A stretch of DNA of 64,000 nt from Polydactylus sextarius (lineage: Eukaryota; Chordata; Actinopteri; Polynemidae), in NCBI GenBank assembly GCA_016801845.1, contig CM028911.1:9222885-9286884 (forward strand), given 5' to 3'. The notes below the pieces were generated by a model. The model did not search any database and was not told where the DNA came from. It worked only from the letters and a program-made list of their open reading frames with translations. Below are positions 12,102-27,100 of this stretch, in pieces; position 1 is the first letter of the stretch; each line of letters begins with the position of its first letter. The position numbers and the translations under genes were made by a program.

Positions 12102-15100
12102 TCATACAAACACCTTTGCGACAGCATCTGCCCCGCCGCTGGCGATGTAGCATTTAGATGGATGAAACGCCACATCGTGGATCGCTTCATCAAACTTCTT
12201 TCTGTGAGATGTGAACTCCTGGATGCAGGTTTTACTCTCCAGGTTCCAAAGACGAATAGAGGAATCATGACCTGTAGAGGAGAGAAGTAGTTACAAGTTG
12301 TACATAAAGAAACCAGCAATTCAAGATTTAACTTATTGTGACATTCACAAGAGGAGCAGCAATTAACTTTGAGCATGAAGCAATTAGATCTCTGAAACAA
12401 TAATGGCAACATGGTGTCTGGGAAACCGCTGCTAACTCTTGTGTTAAGTGAAAAATAATAAAACAGCTTTACATTGCGTTTACTTGTAGGACAGATCTAA
12501 AACCCGGATTGGACGATTAAGTTGTAAAAATCTATCAATGAGCAAACGTATAAAGTGAAAGCAGTTATATTAATATAATATAATAAGAGGTACTTACTGC
12601 CAGACATGAGATAAAGACCGTTAGGATCTACTGCTAAACTGGTGACTGCATCCAGGTGAGCCACCATGGAGTGAATCAGCTTCCCACTGTTGTTGTCAAA
12701 GAACTTGATGTGTCTGTCCTCCTGCGCTGTGATGGTGATGGGAAGAGTCGGGTGGCTGAGGACCTTATTGATCTGACAGGGAGTTCCTGGTTAAAAATAG
12801 ACAAGCGTGTGTTAGGTCTCACACAATACAGCAGGGAGATGTGACTTTCACTGATCAGTCAGAATTAAATTCTACTGTCTGGTGTCTTTCAGTTGAACAA
12901 CACTACAAGCTTCTTCTGGTCTCCCAATCACCAAGAGCATTAGGTTCAACCCAGATGAGCCACTGTTACAGATCCACAGCTGTAAACCTACCAGGCTCCA
13001 AATTGGACTCCAGACTGAGGACCAGCTGGCAAGTCTCCATGTTGAAGAGGCCAATCTGCCCATTTGTGAAGGATGTGACCAGGTGGGCTGGTTCACTGCA
13101 CACCAGGTCTACAGAAGAAGGAACTCCCATATCTAATGAATAGGAAAAGCAAACATTTTGTAAAATGAAAAAACAAAAGAAAACAAACAAAAAACATCAC
13201 AATACACAAATCGAGTCAATACTTTGGTTTTCGTTGAATACAGCGAGGGCGGGGGAGGTGGTGTTGGCGTCCCACAGTCTTACGGTCCCGTCTGCAGAGC
13301 AGGAGAGGAGGCGCTGGTGTACGCTGCTGTACACCAAACCCCAAACTGAGTCGGTGTGTCCACTCAACGCTCCACGCAGCACTGATGGGTCTGTTATACA
13401 TAAAAACACGAGACAATCTGAGTCAGTTGACTTTTATTTGATTTGAAAGTCTTCAGATTGAAATTCATGACAAACACAAAACACAGGACATTAAAGCGTT
13501 ACCATAAGAATCATAGGGGTCGATGTTGGGATTGGGTGTGTTCCAGCACTGAATAGTTCCGTCAACTCCTCCACTGAAACACTGCTCCCCTGTACTGCTC
13601 ATCACCACACTCAGTACAGCCCCCCTGTGGTTTAGATGACAATGAATCATCAAACTTCCTGTCTATTAAACCAGCAGTAAAACTGAATAAATGTTTTATT
13701 CATGTGCAGAGTTTTTTTTTTTTTTTTTACCTGTGGGCTCTGAAAGTGTAGATGGGTTCCACATCTAAAGATGTACTCCTGTGGGCAAAGAGCATTTTCA
13801 TTAACTAACTTGCAAAAACCAACAGGCAGTATTTTACTCTTGTGTATAAACAAAGAGATTTGAGATAATAAGGAATAAATTATAGGAAACGCAAATTGCT
13901 GCTGGGGTCAACGACCCATTAACTGCTGTTTTCTTATTATATTAACAATACCCTTGACTATAAAATGACCCCAGGCTCTAAAAATAAACCACTGACTACA
14001 CACTGTGTGTGGGCTGCAGAGTTGTGACGTGACACAATGAGTCCCGTGGAGTGTTGTCAGTACTTTGTCACATGGGAGCAGTTTCCTGTAGCTAAATTGT
14101 GTCAAAGTGCAACAACAAAATAGGCTACAACACTAATGGGACTTTAATCAAACAACAGAGCTGTTCCTTGTTCCTTGTGATGATCATGGCTACACTACAC
14201 CCACACCACACCGAGATCTGAATGTTAGGGGAGGATTGAACGGTTACTAGATACATGAAATCCTTTTTGCTCTTATTTGTCCTTTTTGAAAACATTCTTA
14301 GGGAGGTTTTCATTGTAAGTGAAGTCATTCTTACTTTTTGGGTGGAGTGATCTTTTGAAGGTTCCACATCTTAAGTGTGTGGTCATCTGAAGCAGTGATC
14401 AGGACAGGCTCCACTGGGTGGAAAGCCAAAGCACGAATCCCATCGAAATGACTCCTCAGAGTGAATTTGGGGTTCCATGTTTTCCTCATGGCATCTTTAT
14501 TATTGCCAATCTGGGGAGAAAGAAAATTGGAAAAAGGGTTTAAAACAGTCAGCTACAATTCTTGCAATTAAAATTAAATTTAATTACTTTTCTTTGTTGC
14601 AACTTCTCCATGAATACCAATAGCACCACTTTTTTCCAAAAAGGTCTCCTATCGTGCTGAAATGTGCCTTGTTTCCTTTTTCTTTTTTTTTTAAAAGCCT
14701 GCAGCCTACTCATGTGTATTTTTATAACTGTGACTTTGACATTATCGTTAAAAAAATAACTGATATCCTCCAGTAAGACACTTTCAAAGCAGCTTCTTGA
14801 AACAACATCTATAAAAATAGCTGCTTGAGAACATGAATGGCAAGTTTTCAGCATATGATGTGATGGTGGTAAATTTGTTGTGGATTAGAAGGTAGGATGA
14901 CTGCTTATCACATGGCTCCAATGATATCATGAACAGAAATACTTTTTCCTAGAGGAGCCGCTTGCCAGGCTTTCAAAATCTATTCTGCCTTTTCTTACTC
15001 ACATCGTAGGCCAGACTGTCGGCCTCATTGGCCACCGTGAGTCCAGCCAGCTCCCCCAGGCCCAGCTCACTCTCCAAGGGATCGTCTGCACCCATAAGGA

Positions 15101-18100
15101 ATGACTTCACGGATGTGGGTGGGAAGGTCAGCGCCTCAACTGGGGAACGATCAAACAATAAACAAACAAATAAATACACAACCGCTGTCAACTGCTGAAT
15201 GAACTTTAAGCCCGTCCAAGTTAATATGATAACAACAATCAAGTACCTTCATCTGTTCGGTTCCCATCGTGCTCATTGAAGCGGACCACGTTGGGCCGGG
15301 ATTGTGGGGCGGATGGAGGCTGCATGTGGGACAAGTCCTCTGGATCTCTCAGGATAGCCAGCATGTCATGCAGCTTGGACCGGTTTGGCCCTATTCAACA
15401 AGTCAGGTGGACAGTGTTACCAAACGAACACAGCAATGAAGCACAGAGGGGAAAAAAATTAGGCAAAATTATAAAAAAACAAACAAACAAAAAAAACTGA
15501 GTACAAGCTGTAAAAAAGAGCAGAGAATGAATATGGAAGGGAGGCAGCACTGAAAAGGAAGAAAGTAAATTAAGAAATTACAGTATTTAAAAGAAGAAAA
15601 TGAAGGGAAGTCAGCAGCAGAGTCCTTGTTAGATGTGTTGAGGAAGTAGAAAAGGTGCTGAGGCACATTTATCTCTTAGTATGGGCTGTGTGGAGAGAGT
15701 AATTTCAGATCTAGCCGGATTTTGTGGCGTCTCAGCCCAGGAGGAACCTTTTACTTAACCAGTTAGGGATGTTATTTATTTTTACTCCAGGCTTTTTAAT
15801 ACATGGGCACTGAGGAATAAAACCTCAACTTTGGCGCAAAAGAAATACAGTAAAAGAAATGTATGACTGCCGGAAAAAGTCCTGCACAAATCTCCTGGTG
15901 ATTTCCTCCACACACCCACAAAAGCGATAAAGCACCGATCCAGTGTGAAGAACAAAAATAGATCAAACCAGAAGAGGAGGAGAGGTGTAAAAAGTAGAAA
16001 GTAAAATGAACCGATTTGTTGGTATCATGATTCAGTCGTAGGAAAGAAATTAAAAAAATAAAATAAAATAAAAAAAAACAAAAACGCAGCAATTCAGAGC
16101 TTGGGCCTCACAAATGTAAAAACTAAGAGCTCTCAGCTACTGAATGAGACTGAAGTGGGCTGTTATTCTGAGAGCTGTAGTATTCAGCTGAGTCACTTCA
16201 CTGAAAAAGCTTTTAACTGCTATCAATATGCAACTGCAGCAAAATACTTATTACTGTAGTATCAACATGGCTGACAGATGAGGATGAAGATGGTGATCAT
16301 TATGTTATTATGACTGCAGAAGATTCTGATGTAGGACGCAGATGACTGTGGAGACTAGTGCTAGCTCAGATGGGACACAGATGGACGAGTCAGCTCGACT
16401 AATTCTCACATTAATCTTGTGATATTAGACAGTGTGGACAGGATGAAGTGAACACAAAGTAAAACATTTAACACAAAGACATGCATCAAGCCTTTCGCTT
16501 TGCTCGGGGGGGATAATGATGGCGACAGATTTTGTCTGTGCAGTATGTTGCGGTAGAAAACAGGAAACATTGAGTATGAAATGACAGACAGGAGGACAGA
16601 GGCATAATAAGGAACAGCTTGAGACGGAGATGAAAAAAAACAGTGGAGATGTTTTGTTTTTGATTTGAGGCCTTTTGGCTGAAAGTCAGGCTCTACAGAG
16701 AGAAGAGTAGCAGGGAGGGAGGGAAGGAGGCAGCAACGCCTGACAGGACTTACTCTTCACCCCCTTTTTCCCCTTGCGCTCCTTTCTGTACTGCTCCTTG
16801 AGTTTGGTTATCAGGCCCGGGTCCACATCCCAGGCCTCAGTAATGGGACCTTGCTCGTCCTTTTCTACACAGGGGGAACAAAACCAGACCGAGAGGCTGT
16901 TGAGGAACTGCTCTGGTCGAGGCCCAAGTGGCCTGGCAAGGTGGAGACCTCTCTCAAGGCTCCTACTCTCCTGGAGGCTTGTCAAGCCTCTAGGAGAGTT
17001 GTAATGTTTAGGACCCGAGATGAGCATCCTCTCTTCAAGCGACCATTATAACCACCTCAGTGATATTAAACTCAATATAATTGGGAGCAGCGTTCATGGC
17101 CACCTCTTAAATCCTTATAGGATTCCTTTTCTATTAAAAGACGTAAGAGTGGTGGAAAGGAAGTTAATGCCATGTTTGGAATTCTTTCATTTGAACACTT
17201 GAATTCAGAGTCATGAAAAACATAATAAAATCCTCACTGTGAAATCTGTCTTCAACAAATTATTGTGCAAACATGACTCAAGCACAGAAACTGCTGTTCA
17301 AATACAAAGACAAACCTCAGCATGACATTAAACCCTTTTTTTCTGGCTTTAGTCTAAGAGGCTCAAAAGAAATCAGGTTGATTTGACGACACACAGGAGT
17401 GGAGGAGACATTGTGGTCACAGGTTGGCTATGGAAACACACAGTGGAAGAGATCACAAACTATGGGTTAAACAGAGAAACTCCAAACATCATGATATATG
17501 ACCACAGCATGATATATGAATGACGAGTACTCCATGAACAGTCACCAAACTATGAGAAGTCAAATTCAGAGAAACAGGAAAATTATGTGATTACAGAATA
17601 AAATAATTAGCAATGTTTTCAGTGGCTCTGAAACTTACAAACTAAATACTTAAAGATAAAAACAAGTTCAATGTTGTAAAAGAGCAAACAAATAAACATT
17701 TTGATGTGAAGCTGCTGTAACTGTATCAGTCTAGATAAAATAAAAAAATTGTCATCCACTTAAAAATCTGAAGTTCATTTTGGGTTCCTGGCTGATCCGT
17801 CACTCACCCCAGTCTGTGCCGTCTCCAGTGCCTCTGGACTCAGGCGAGGTGTCCATCTCATCGGGGCTGGACAGGAAGTCAAAGCCCTTCAGAGCCTCCT
17901 CTGTGTCAGGGTCCTCTGTGGTGTCCATACTGGCTGGTGTCGTAGACGATGCCGGCTTCTTTCTCAAGATCTGGTGGGAAAACATTAAGGGCCGTTATTA
18001 ATAGAACATGGACAACTTCTACTTCACTTTGTATGAGTGCAGAGGGAGAGGGCAAACTGTTTTTCTTACTGTCCTGGATTCCACATGAGTCCTGTCCTTC

Positions 18101-21100
18101 CCCTCACTATCCTCATCCTCGTCTTCATCGCTGAACTCAGCAGCTGCATTCTCAATGAACTTGAAGGCCTCCATTACAGCACTTGTTTCAGAGAGCTCGG
18201 CTTTCCTGTTGAAGAATACACATCAGAATTATATTTCTGCATTAATTAAAAATGACTAAATGTAGTAATGGTAGTGAGTGTTGGAGAGGTACATGACAGC
18301 AGAAAAGATACATGACAAAAACTGAATCAATTACTGACGTATCACTGGTCCACCAGTCTGTGTTGCTGTATATAAGCAACTGTACTTACCCTCTGGTGCC
18401 CTTTGTGTCTGTCCCATTGACCAAAGGCTCAGCACTGGTCCGTTCACCTGTCCTCCCTCCTCCATCTCCAGCCAGTCCAAGCAACGCCCGGACCCGCTGA
18501 GACTTCACATCTAAGATGGTGTCTGTGTAACCCACTTCCTGCAGGTACCTGGAACAATTTAACAGATTTAAAACCTTTGTTTAATACACAATTAAGTGTA
18601 CTTGGTGTGTGGCACTTAATGTTGCTAAGGGCGATTACAGTAGTGTATTTTATTTGTTGACATGACCTCAATGAATTGTTATTGAGAGTAGTGTCATTTC
18701 CTCTGGCAGAAGTCCTGATAACAGTATCAGCTCTATTCAGGCAAAATGAGCTACTCATTGAATATCACACATACCCAGTGGGGATGAGGAAGAGGCTCGA
18801 GCAATCTGAGCTGGCGACTGACTGAAAGGGAGGGGTGTCTTAGCTCATTATTGATCTGTCCCCTGACACAGAGTCAAGAATAAATTGGTTGCCTCATCAG
18901 ACGGCGTGTAGGGGCAGGTGATGTGTGAGGCAGTCTGATGGCTGATGTCTGAGACAATGAGATAGAGACTAGAGCCCGGTTTGTTTACACAGATTGACTG
19001 AAGTATGATGATATGATTCCCATTCTTTTCTGAGTATGATGAGTACAAAGATAACAAAGATAAAAAAAAACACAGAAGGCTATGTCTGCTGCTGTCCATG
19101 TGAGGGAGCTCTTTACCACAGTTTTTGGGTCGCAGCACGGCTGACACAGTTCATAAAATCTGTTAGTCTGACACAAACAGAAAAGAAATGTAACTTGGAG
19201 CCAGTCAACATCCTGGTATTTCAATATAGTTCTTTTTCCTGCTGTGGTTTTGTTTTCTGGGTTGAAGACTGAAACAGAAGGATAAAAACATGTGCACTCA
19301 CTGTCTGAGCAGCTGACGACCTTGTTTCCAGGACAGCTGATTGTTGAACGACCCAGAGGTCTCGTTCTCATTGGCCTCATCTGGAGGAGAAGAGAAGGAC
19401 ACAAATCAGGGCTCCACAAACAGCACAGCCTCGGACATTATTTCCACTCTGTAAACAGGACTGGAACATTCCTGCATCACAGCATCCTGGCAACTCCACA
19501 CATCGAGCACTCGGTTACTATCAGTAAGTCAACAGTGGATTAGAATTAAATAGAGCACGATACGGCTTCTCTTTAAATTGTGCCTGTGGAAAAAAGATTT
19601 TTGCAACAACTGTGCAGTGTATTTGCTCCAACCCAGTCTCCTTTTCTTCAGTTCATAGTTGGATGTTGAATGTGGAGCTTATTTAGTATTTGTCAACACA
19701 TGCAACTGTAATAACTGGCCTTAGTCCAAATATTTACACCCCAATAGTTAATTATTTTCCTAAGGAAACTGTGTACACAACTTTGCTAGCACTAGAAACA
19801 GATAAGAGATTTGAAACTCATTAGCAACATCTGGATCTCGATGCTGAAACAAGACATCTGCAATTTAATGATCCGTTCCGACACCTTCAAAATGGCTGGT
19901 GTCCCATGATGTACTAGAAACAGCAGTGATGTATGTGTGTGTGTGCGTGCGCCTGCAACATCCTGAACAGCACACAGTCTATGATTGCCTATGGCTCTGA
20001 CAAAACAAACAATGCCGGGATTCAAAGCTCACTTTGATATTCGACATCGTCAGCACCTCGCTCGCGAGTCAGATGGGAATTTTGCATGGGGCAGAGAAAC
20101 GTGTTAATAAGATTTAGATGGGGTGAGTGTGTGTCAAAGGGTTGATTTGGCAGGTCAGAGAGACAAGAGTGGGCCTCAAAAAGTGGGCCATGCCCGATTC
20201 ACAATGGTAAGGAGCAGGCAGGTGCGCCACCATACGTGCAACACCTCCCACGGCTCGTCTCCCCTCTGCCATCCCCTCCACCTAACACCTCTCCCCCTCA
20301 CCCCCCTCATTCATCAACACTTCAAGGGCTCGGTTGCTTTGAACAGCCCTCATGAATAGAGATGAGGTGAGAGGAGAGGAAATATCACAATCTGACTTAA
20401 TGATGGTGGAGGACTTGAACATGAGAGGCCATTTAAACTACAGCAATATAAATGTGAAACATGCCGTGTACTAATGCAGGAGTGTGACAGGGATAAAACA
20501 AGGTAACAAAATTGGAAAGGCTAAAATTATAAAGAGAGCAACAGTCCAGATCTTTGAGATTTGAGTGGATAAATTGGAGTAGTGACAGGTGGAGTTGTGA
20601 CTGAATTGCAGTTTAATATTCAACAATTTTTAGTCTCTTAAGAAACTCTTGTCCCTATTGGCTTAAAAGAACGCATCACATTATTTTGATTGGTGATTTT
20701 GTCTCCATTAGGAGGTTTCACAGCATGTTATATGTTACATGTTATAATATTGGTTAAAAAAGACACTGGATTATTTCAGCTATAGTTGCATTTAAATGTT
20801 GATGTAGCAGCAAACAACTGTTACTGTGTAAAGATACAGTGGGGTATAGTATCCCGAGCCTATCACAACAATAGTGGAGTGGTCTGATGGTTGTGGTTTG
20901 ATTGTTTTTTTGGCTTTCATGTACACAGTTGAATTATTTCAAGTTTGCTTCTTGTTGTGTGATTAGGGACCATTTTCACTGGGCTTCCAGCTGAGAACAT
21001 GAAGGGATGTTGTGGTGGACAAAGCATTTTCATCTGTGTGACATTTAATGGTAGGGTACAGCAGATTTTAACTTTGACAGTGGTTTTGATGACTAATTGA

Positions 21101-24100
21101 GACTGTGGACAAATCTGATTTGTTTTTGTAATCCCTTTAAAAACAGAGATCAGACATAGAATAATAGGTTCATCTTTCCTGGAAACAGTAATGTTGAATT
21201 TTCAATAAATCTCCACTGTCTTTAAAGAGAAATATTCAAGGCAAATATACCAAAACATGACAAATAAACCACAACTACCTGCATTGTTTCATGGATTGAT
21301 ACCACAACAGACAAGCGAAAGCATGTTTTTGTCATTTGGGTGAGCCAAGCCTTTGTTGTGGGAGTTTTTGTCGTAAATTGAAGTGAAAGTATGACTGCGC
21401 CAGACTTTTCTTTCTCATATTTAATGTCGTTAAGCGTCTCAAATCTAAACTATTTTAAAGCAATTTGATCACGTTTATTATTCACCGACTCCTAAAGTAG
21501 CTCCACATTTATCCAGTATGCCCGCAAACAACAATGATACTCTTTGAGTATTTAGGCACGGACGGTGAAGAAATCTATTGAGGCAAACAAGAATCAACAT
21601 GAATACACCCTTCACATGCGTAACAGTCTTGTCACTTGAGGTATGTGAACTCAACAATCGCAGTGATTTAGTAATGAAGAGGTGGGGTTGGCTGCTTGAG
21701 CCTCCTTACACTTACCGGAGTCGTAGCTCGGAGGCTTCATGTCACCTTGATTTAACTCCGTCCCATATTTTAACTTGTGGTACTTTGCTCTGGAAGAATA
21801 GAAAAAAAAGCAGAGATTTACTCAGATAAATAAGCAAACAGGACTGATCAAAAAGGTCCAAGAGGAAGCCATTTCATAGACTCATTATATGTGGCATCTG
21901 CATAAGCTTTGAAAGTCATCCCAACTGCTACTCGCTCTACTTTGTTCCTCTTCAAACATTTTGGCTTGTTGGACAGATTCGCTTGAATACAGGGCTCCAC
22001 AGTTGATTGGTTGAAATCATTACCATGACATCAAAAAGAATATTATTTTAGTTGACAGTATGTGTCACTGTATAGGAAATAAAGCTCAAATAAAGTCTCA
22101 TAAGTTGTCATATCAAAATTGCTTGTTTTTTCTGTTATTCATGAGATAAGATTTTACATCCTGTCATAGGAAAACCTGCAAATAACCAAACAAGGGAATT
22201 TTTGGCTTTTTGCACAAAAACTGATTGTAGCCACAGCTCAAATATAAGACCATCACATGGATATTCATGTAATAGACCTTCACCTACATTTGGAAAACTG
22301 ATGCTATACAACATGAGGACAATAGTGAGAGCGAGATGAGTGCATGTGGCTCTCATTAGTTTCAGCTGTTGTGTTACTGAGATGCTGTTTCTTCCCATGG
22401 CTGCACACGGATCCATATCGGTGATAAAGAGTCAATACAGCACAAGGGGAGCTCCCACACCGCCCCCACTGCACCACTGCCCCCTGTGATCCAGAGGAAG
22501 CAACCCCCATCAAAATCAAATTCATTTTAAATTGGGTACATCCTACATTCAGAGAGCCATTTCTGATATTGCTTTCAGATACCCTCCGAGACATGACCTG
22601 TTGCTTAGCAACCGGAAAATTGTAGTAATTCTGGGTTAAGTGTTGTTCCTGAGGCAGCGTCTGCTGTGACTTCAGCAGAGAAAAGTAGATAAATATACAC
22701 TACAAACAGCCACAGGACAAGTCCATACCTAACAAACCTAATGACGGTGGTCATCACAGAGAACTGGTAGGAAAACTGAACTAACCTCTGATCTGAGTGA
22801 CTGCAGGAACGAAAGAGCAAGACCCTATTATAACACCTGTCCAACTCAAATTAAGATACCTGCAGCCAGTTGTTGGCATTTCATACTCATCCCGGTTTTC
22901 ATTTCCCCCCCTCTTGACTTTTCTGGGGAGGACTTTGCCGACAGCCTGAGCCAATTTCAGCAAAGCTTTACATTGATAGAATTCCACACATTCCCAGCGC
23001 CTGGTTGTCTAATACAACCACAGTCCTCGACTGTTGGCTATGAAGCACTTAAGTACATCCTGTGTGCTTGTTATCGTGGGAGGAGACAGTGACTGGATTG
23101 CGTGGTTAGACGGAGACAGCTTTAAAAACACACCTGCAAGGGAGCGGTCAAAATGTGAGCTACATCTAATAATTTGACTAAAATTAGAATGATAATTCTG
23201 GTTTACTACAAATGAACTCTAAGTCTAGGCACACACAAGCAGACAGGTGGTAAACAAGCAAACCACTTAATTTCATTGTAGAACACCCCTGATTACACAT
23301 AACATAATTAAGCCAACGTTGCTATAATAATTCAATGATTCAAAATAGAGTTTTGCACTGTTTATTTTAGATACAGTCTGATTATTTGTTCCATTTTGCA
23401 TAGAGCTACTGTGTCACAATAACAGACACAGGTGAAAGGCATGAATATATTTCTGTTGGGGGAGCAGCCATGCATCAAGGAGGAAGGCAAATGCAAAGTA
23501 CATCACCACCCCTACCACAGGGACCTTTTGTTTTATGGTGACAGGCTGGTGAACATGAGTATGACAACAATGTTATCCTTCTGGTTTGATGTAAAAAAAA
23601 AATGCTACAACAGTGACCCTGTCTTGTGTGGAGAGAGGATTTCTCTCTATCTTTCTAAGCCCGTCCTTCCAGTGAGGACAGTGCAGAGTCATCAGCATCA
23701 GACAACAAACAAAACCCTTCCTGCCAACACATGCTCTCATCCAGAGACATCACACCAGCTGGACTCAGGGGAATCTCTCTGGCACTCTCACTCCATTACT
23801 GTCTCTGCTGACACCAGCTGGGACATCAGACTCGTACGCATACAACAGAAACAAGAGGATGCTGGAAATTCTTTTAAAATGCGGGCAACCTTTTTACACA
23901 TCATTAAATAAGAACTATTGTTGTATTGATGTGCAAAAAGCTGCAGTCTGGTGGGAGCTAGCTCTATACAGTTGCAACTGATGTCACACTGTTGACCCTT
24001 CGGACTCTCACACTGCCACGTTCCCCTTTTTTTTGTGTTTATTGCAGGAAGGGATTTATTTTTTTTAGGAACATGCAAAACATGGAAACACGGCAAGTGT

Positions 24101-27100
24101 TTGTGTGTGTTGTGGGTGGGCTGAAGCAGCAGTGGGTGGTAAAGGTGCTCACCTTTCTTGCTTCAGTGCATACTCCAGCATTTTGATCCTCCTCACAAGG
24201 TCTTTCTTCAAGTTCTCCTGGCCTTTCCGCTCCCCCTGCAGGAAAGCAATCTGGGCCTGAAAACACAAAAATAGGATTGTCAGGTCACATTTTAAAGTAG
24301 TAAGAGGCTTACAGTAGTTGCTTTTTTATAAATAGAGTCAATATTCTTGGTGTTTGGCATCTTAGAATTGAGCCGGCTAGAAACAAAGCCTTTACTTAAA
24401 AGACATCCACCGTCAGGCAACATCTAAAAACAACTACTTTTGTCAAGACTGAAATAGGATGATGTCAAATCAATATGCGTGGCATGATGGGAAATAAAAA
24501 GTCAATCTGTACTATTCTATTTTAATCTAACCTACTCACTCTTCCACACATCAACTGCCCACTCCCCCCACCCTCACTCCACTAAAATCCCTTCCCTCTC
24601 CACACCACTGTCTCTCTTCAGTAACAGGCAGCAGCTGTTGACGCACTCAGTCTGAGTCAGCAGTACATTACATTACATTGCCGAGCACATACATGTGTGT
24701 GTACATGCACACATGGTCACTTGTAATGAGAGCAGTTAAGGCTATCTCACAGAGTGGTATGCAGAGCTGAGAAGGAGAGCCCATCGTGAGCAAAATGTAT
24801 CATGTCTATATTACAGGTCCAGCAAACAGTACCCATTTCATCTTTGGTTCTTCTTGTTTTTTTTGTATTTAGATGCCTGTGGAGTTGTCTGTCACAACCT
24901 AGAATTAACCTTAATAATAACTGATGAATTATTAAACCAAGAGAAAATCCAAACAGAACAAAATCTATCCAGAGTCTGCCCATGTCCAGTATTTCAAGGG
25001 TTACAGTGAGGTGAATCTGCCAAATGGCTGCAGAAACAACTAACGTCTCTGAAGACTGTGTTGTTTACAGAACGGAGTATAGGCATGCTGCTGTTTCCAT
25101 TTCAGCATTTCATCAAAATTACACCGTTTTAGAGTCCACTGCAGCTGTTGAAAATTTCCAGCAACACAATGAGCAGAAGACGCGACAAAGTGCAACACTG
25201 TTGTTATGGAGAAGATGAAAGAGCAACTGGATATTTTGGATTAACACAAACAGCAAACAAAATCTGAAACAGTAAACCACAGGAGGAGCGGTGGCAAAAT
25301 GGTGGATCCATTTCAAAAGAGGATAAAGAGAAGCACCAACGTCAGACTGCTCCTGTCTCACTATTAAAAAAGAAATTTCACAAGGGGAATGACTCAAATT
25401 CTAAAAGTACGAGTTAAAATCTTAAAACGGAAAGATTATTGACTTGATTCCCTGACTTTCACTCTACATGCAAAGGATGGTGTGAGTTTGAGTGGGCTGG
25501 ATCACAGTTTCACACAGATAGCAAGTAGCTCTACTGCTGCCTGCAACAATGAGTCACGGCAATACTTCAGTCTGCCTCGTATTAATAACAGCATTTCTCA
25601 ACATCCACAGTTCTCTGCACAGGGATTCATAACAACATACCTGCTATTGCTACTGTGCCCATAGGATTTAAGGAACTGGTCCAACACCAAGTTTAGTTGG
25701 CACTGGTCACATGTTAGCAGCCTGTTTAGATGCTAACAACTGATGCTCTTGAAAAGTCCAGTTCAGCACAACACATACATCACTCTACCTATTACATTTA
25801 CAAAGTCTCCAGTTCCTTAATCATCCTGTTTTATCTCCATCTACCCTCAGCTGGATCTATACTAATGCATTAAGGATTGACAACAATGTTAACAACATTT
25901 GTTGTCACATACATGTGACTATCCACATCCTTAAAACAGAATCGTTGAGCTCTAACACAGAAAACAGGTTCAACTTCATGAAAAGGCCTCTGGTGTGTTT
26001 ATAAAATTAGTTACAGTAACACTGAGCAGGACAGACAATGAACAGAGAAAATGCCAGTAAAGCCCCAGTAGTCACAGAGAAGTCATAGTGCCATTCTTTT
26101 TTTTTTAACCTGGTGAAAACGATGGATGTGAGGAAGGTATTTGGATGAGACAAAGTGGTGTAGATGACTATGAATGCAACAACTTGCTTACATTCAATAA
26201 AACAAGGATACTTTTGTGCTGCCATGGGAAGATAACCGGCACAAATAAGGTATTAGGGAAAATACTGCATATGGAAAATTATCACTGTTTGGATTGGGCC
26301 AGAGTGGCTCCCAAAATAACTTACTCTGGCTAAAGTGGCTCCAATCCAAAGATCAGTGAAGACCATGGCCTCAGGGCCCTGCAATGGTATCACATGCAAC
26401 TGGGCTACAGAACCTACAAATACCTCTTTCAGCTAATTACAAAGCTATTTTCCATTTAATGTCTCTTGATGTCCAGTTTAACAAAGTCGATGTTCCTGCC
26501 TAAAACGTTAAAACATTGATCAGCAGGAAGGTAAAGGAACAATAACCTTGAAATAAAAATATCATGAATTCTTCAACATAAACATAAACAGTAAACATCA
26601 CTTATTTTCACAGTGAGACTGAAAGCATTGGATTAAAGCCTATTACACAAAAATTTTAAAAACAGCTTGATAATTTGTTTTGGATACTATTTTGGCTACA
26701 GTAGCTCATGTCAAAAACAGATTCCACATTGACTCATTTTTCCTGCATGTAAAAACTGTGCATCTGTGTTAATAGAGATAGTGTGCGACCTTTCACTTCC
26801 CTATCCATATGAAACCCTGGCTCCTGGCGTCCTACGGTGCCACAGATAGAGAAGAGTGCAGCTCTGTGAATCTCTGGCTCAACATCTCTCCTCCATCAAA
26901 CATTAACCTTGGTAGGAATGCAATGAGTCAACTTGGGCCATAAAGAGACACAGGAAGCATTTAATTCCCGGCCTCACACTGACTGCATTATTGGGCTGCT
27001 GGATAAGGGCTCCTTAGTCTGTCTAAGTAAGAGACATGTAGAATGGGGCATCCATCTAAGAGCACAGGAGCTTTCAGAGACAGGAAAAGGGGGCAGAAGA

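Noticed and set aside
16774..17051. Two + strand open frames of 66-76 codons
   Set aside because: They are antisense shadows of STRN exon 8 (16754-16864) and its flank.
23432..23911. 159-codon open frame on the + strand in STRN intron 2
   Set aside because: No family resemblance and no promoter or poly(A) context seen; probably chance or old repeat sequence.
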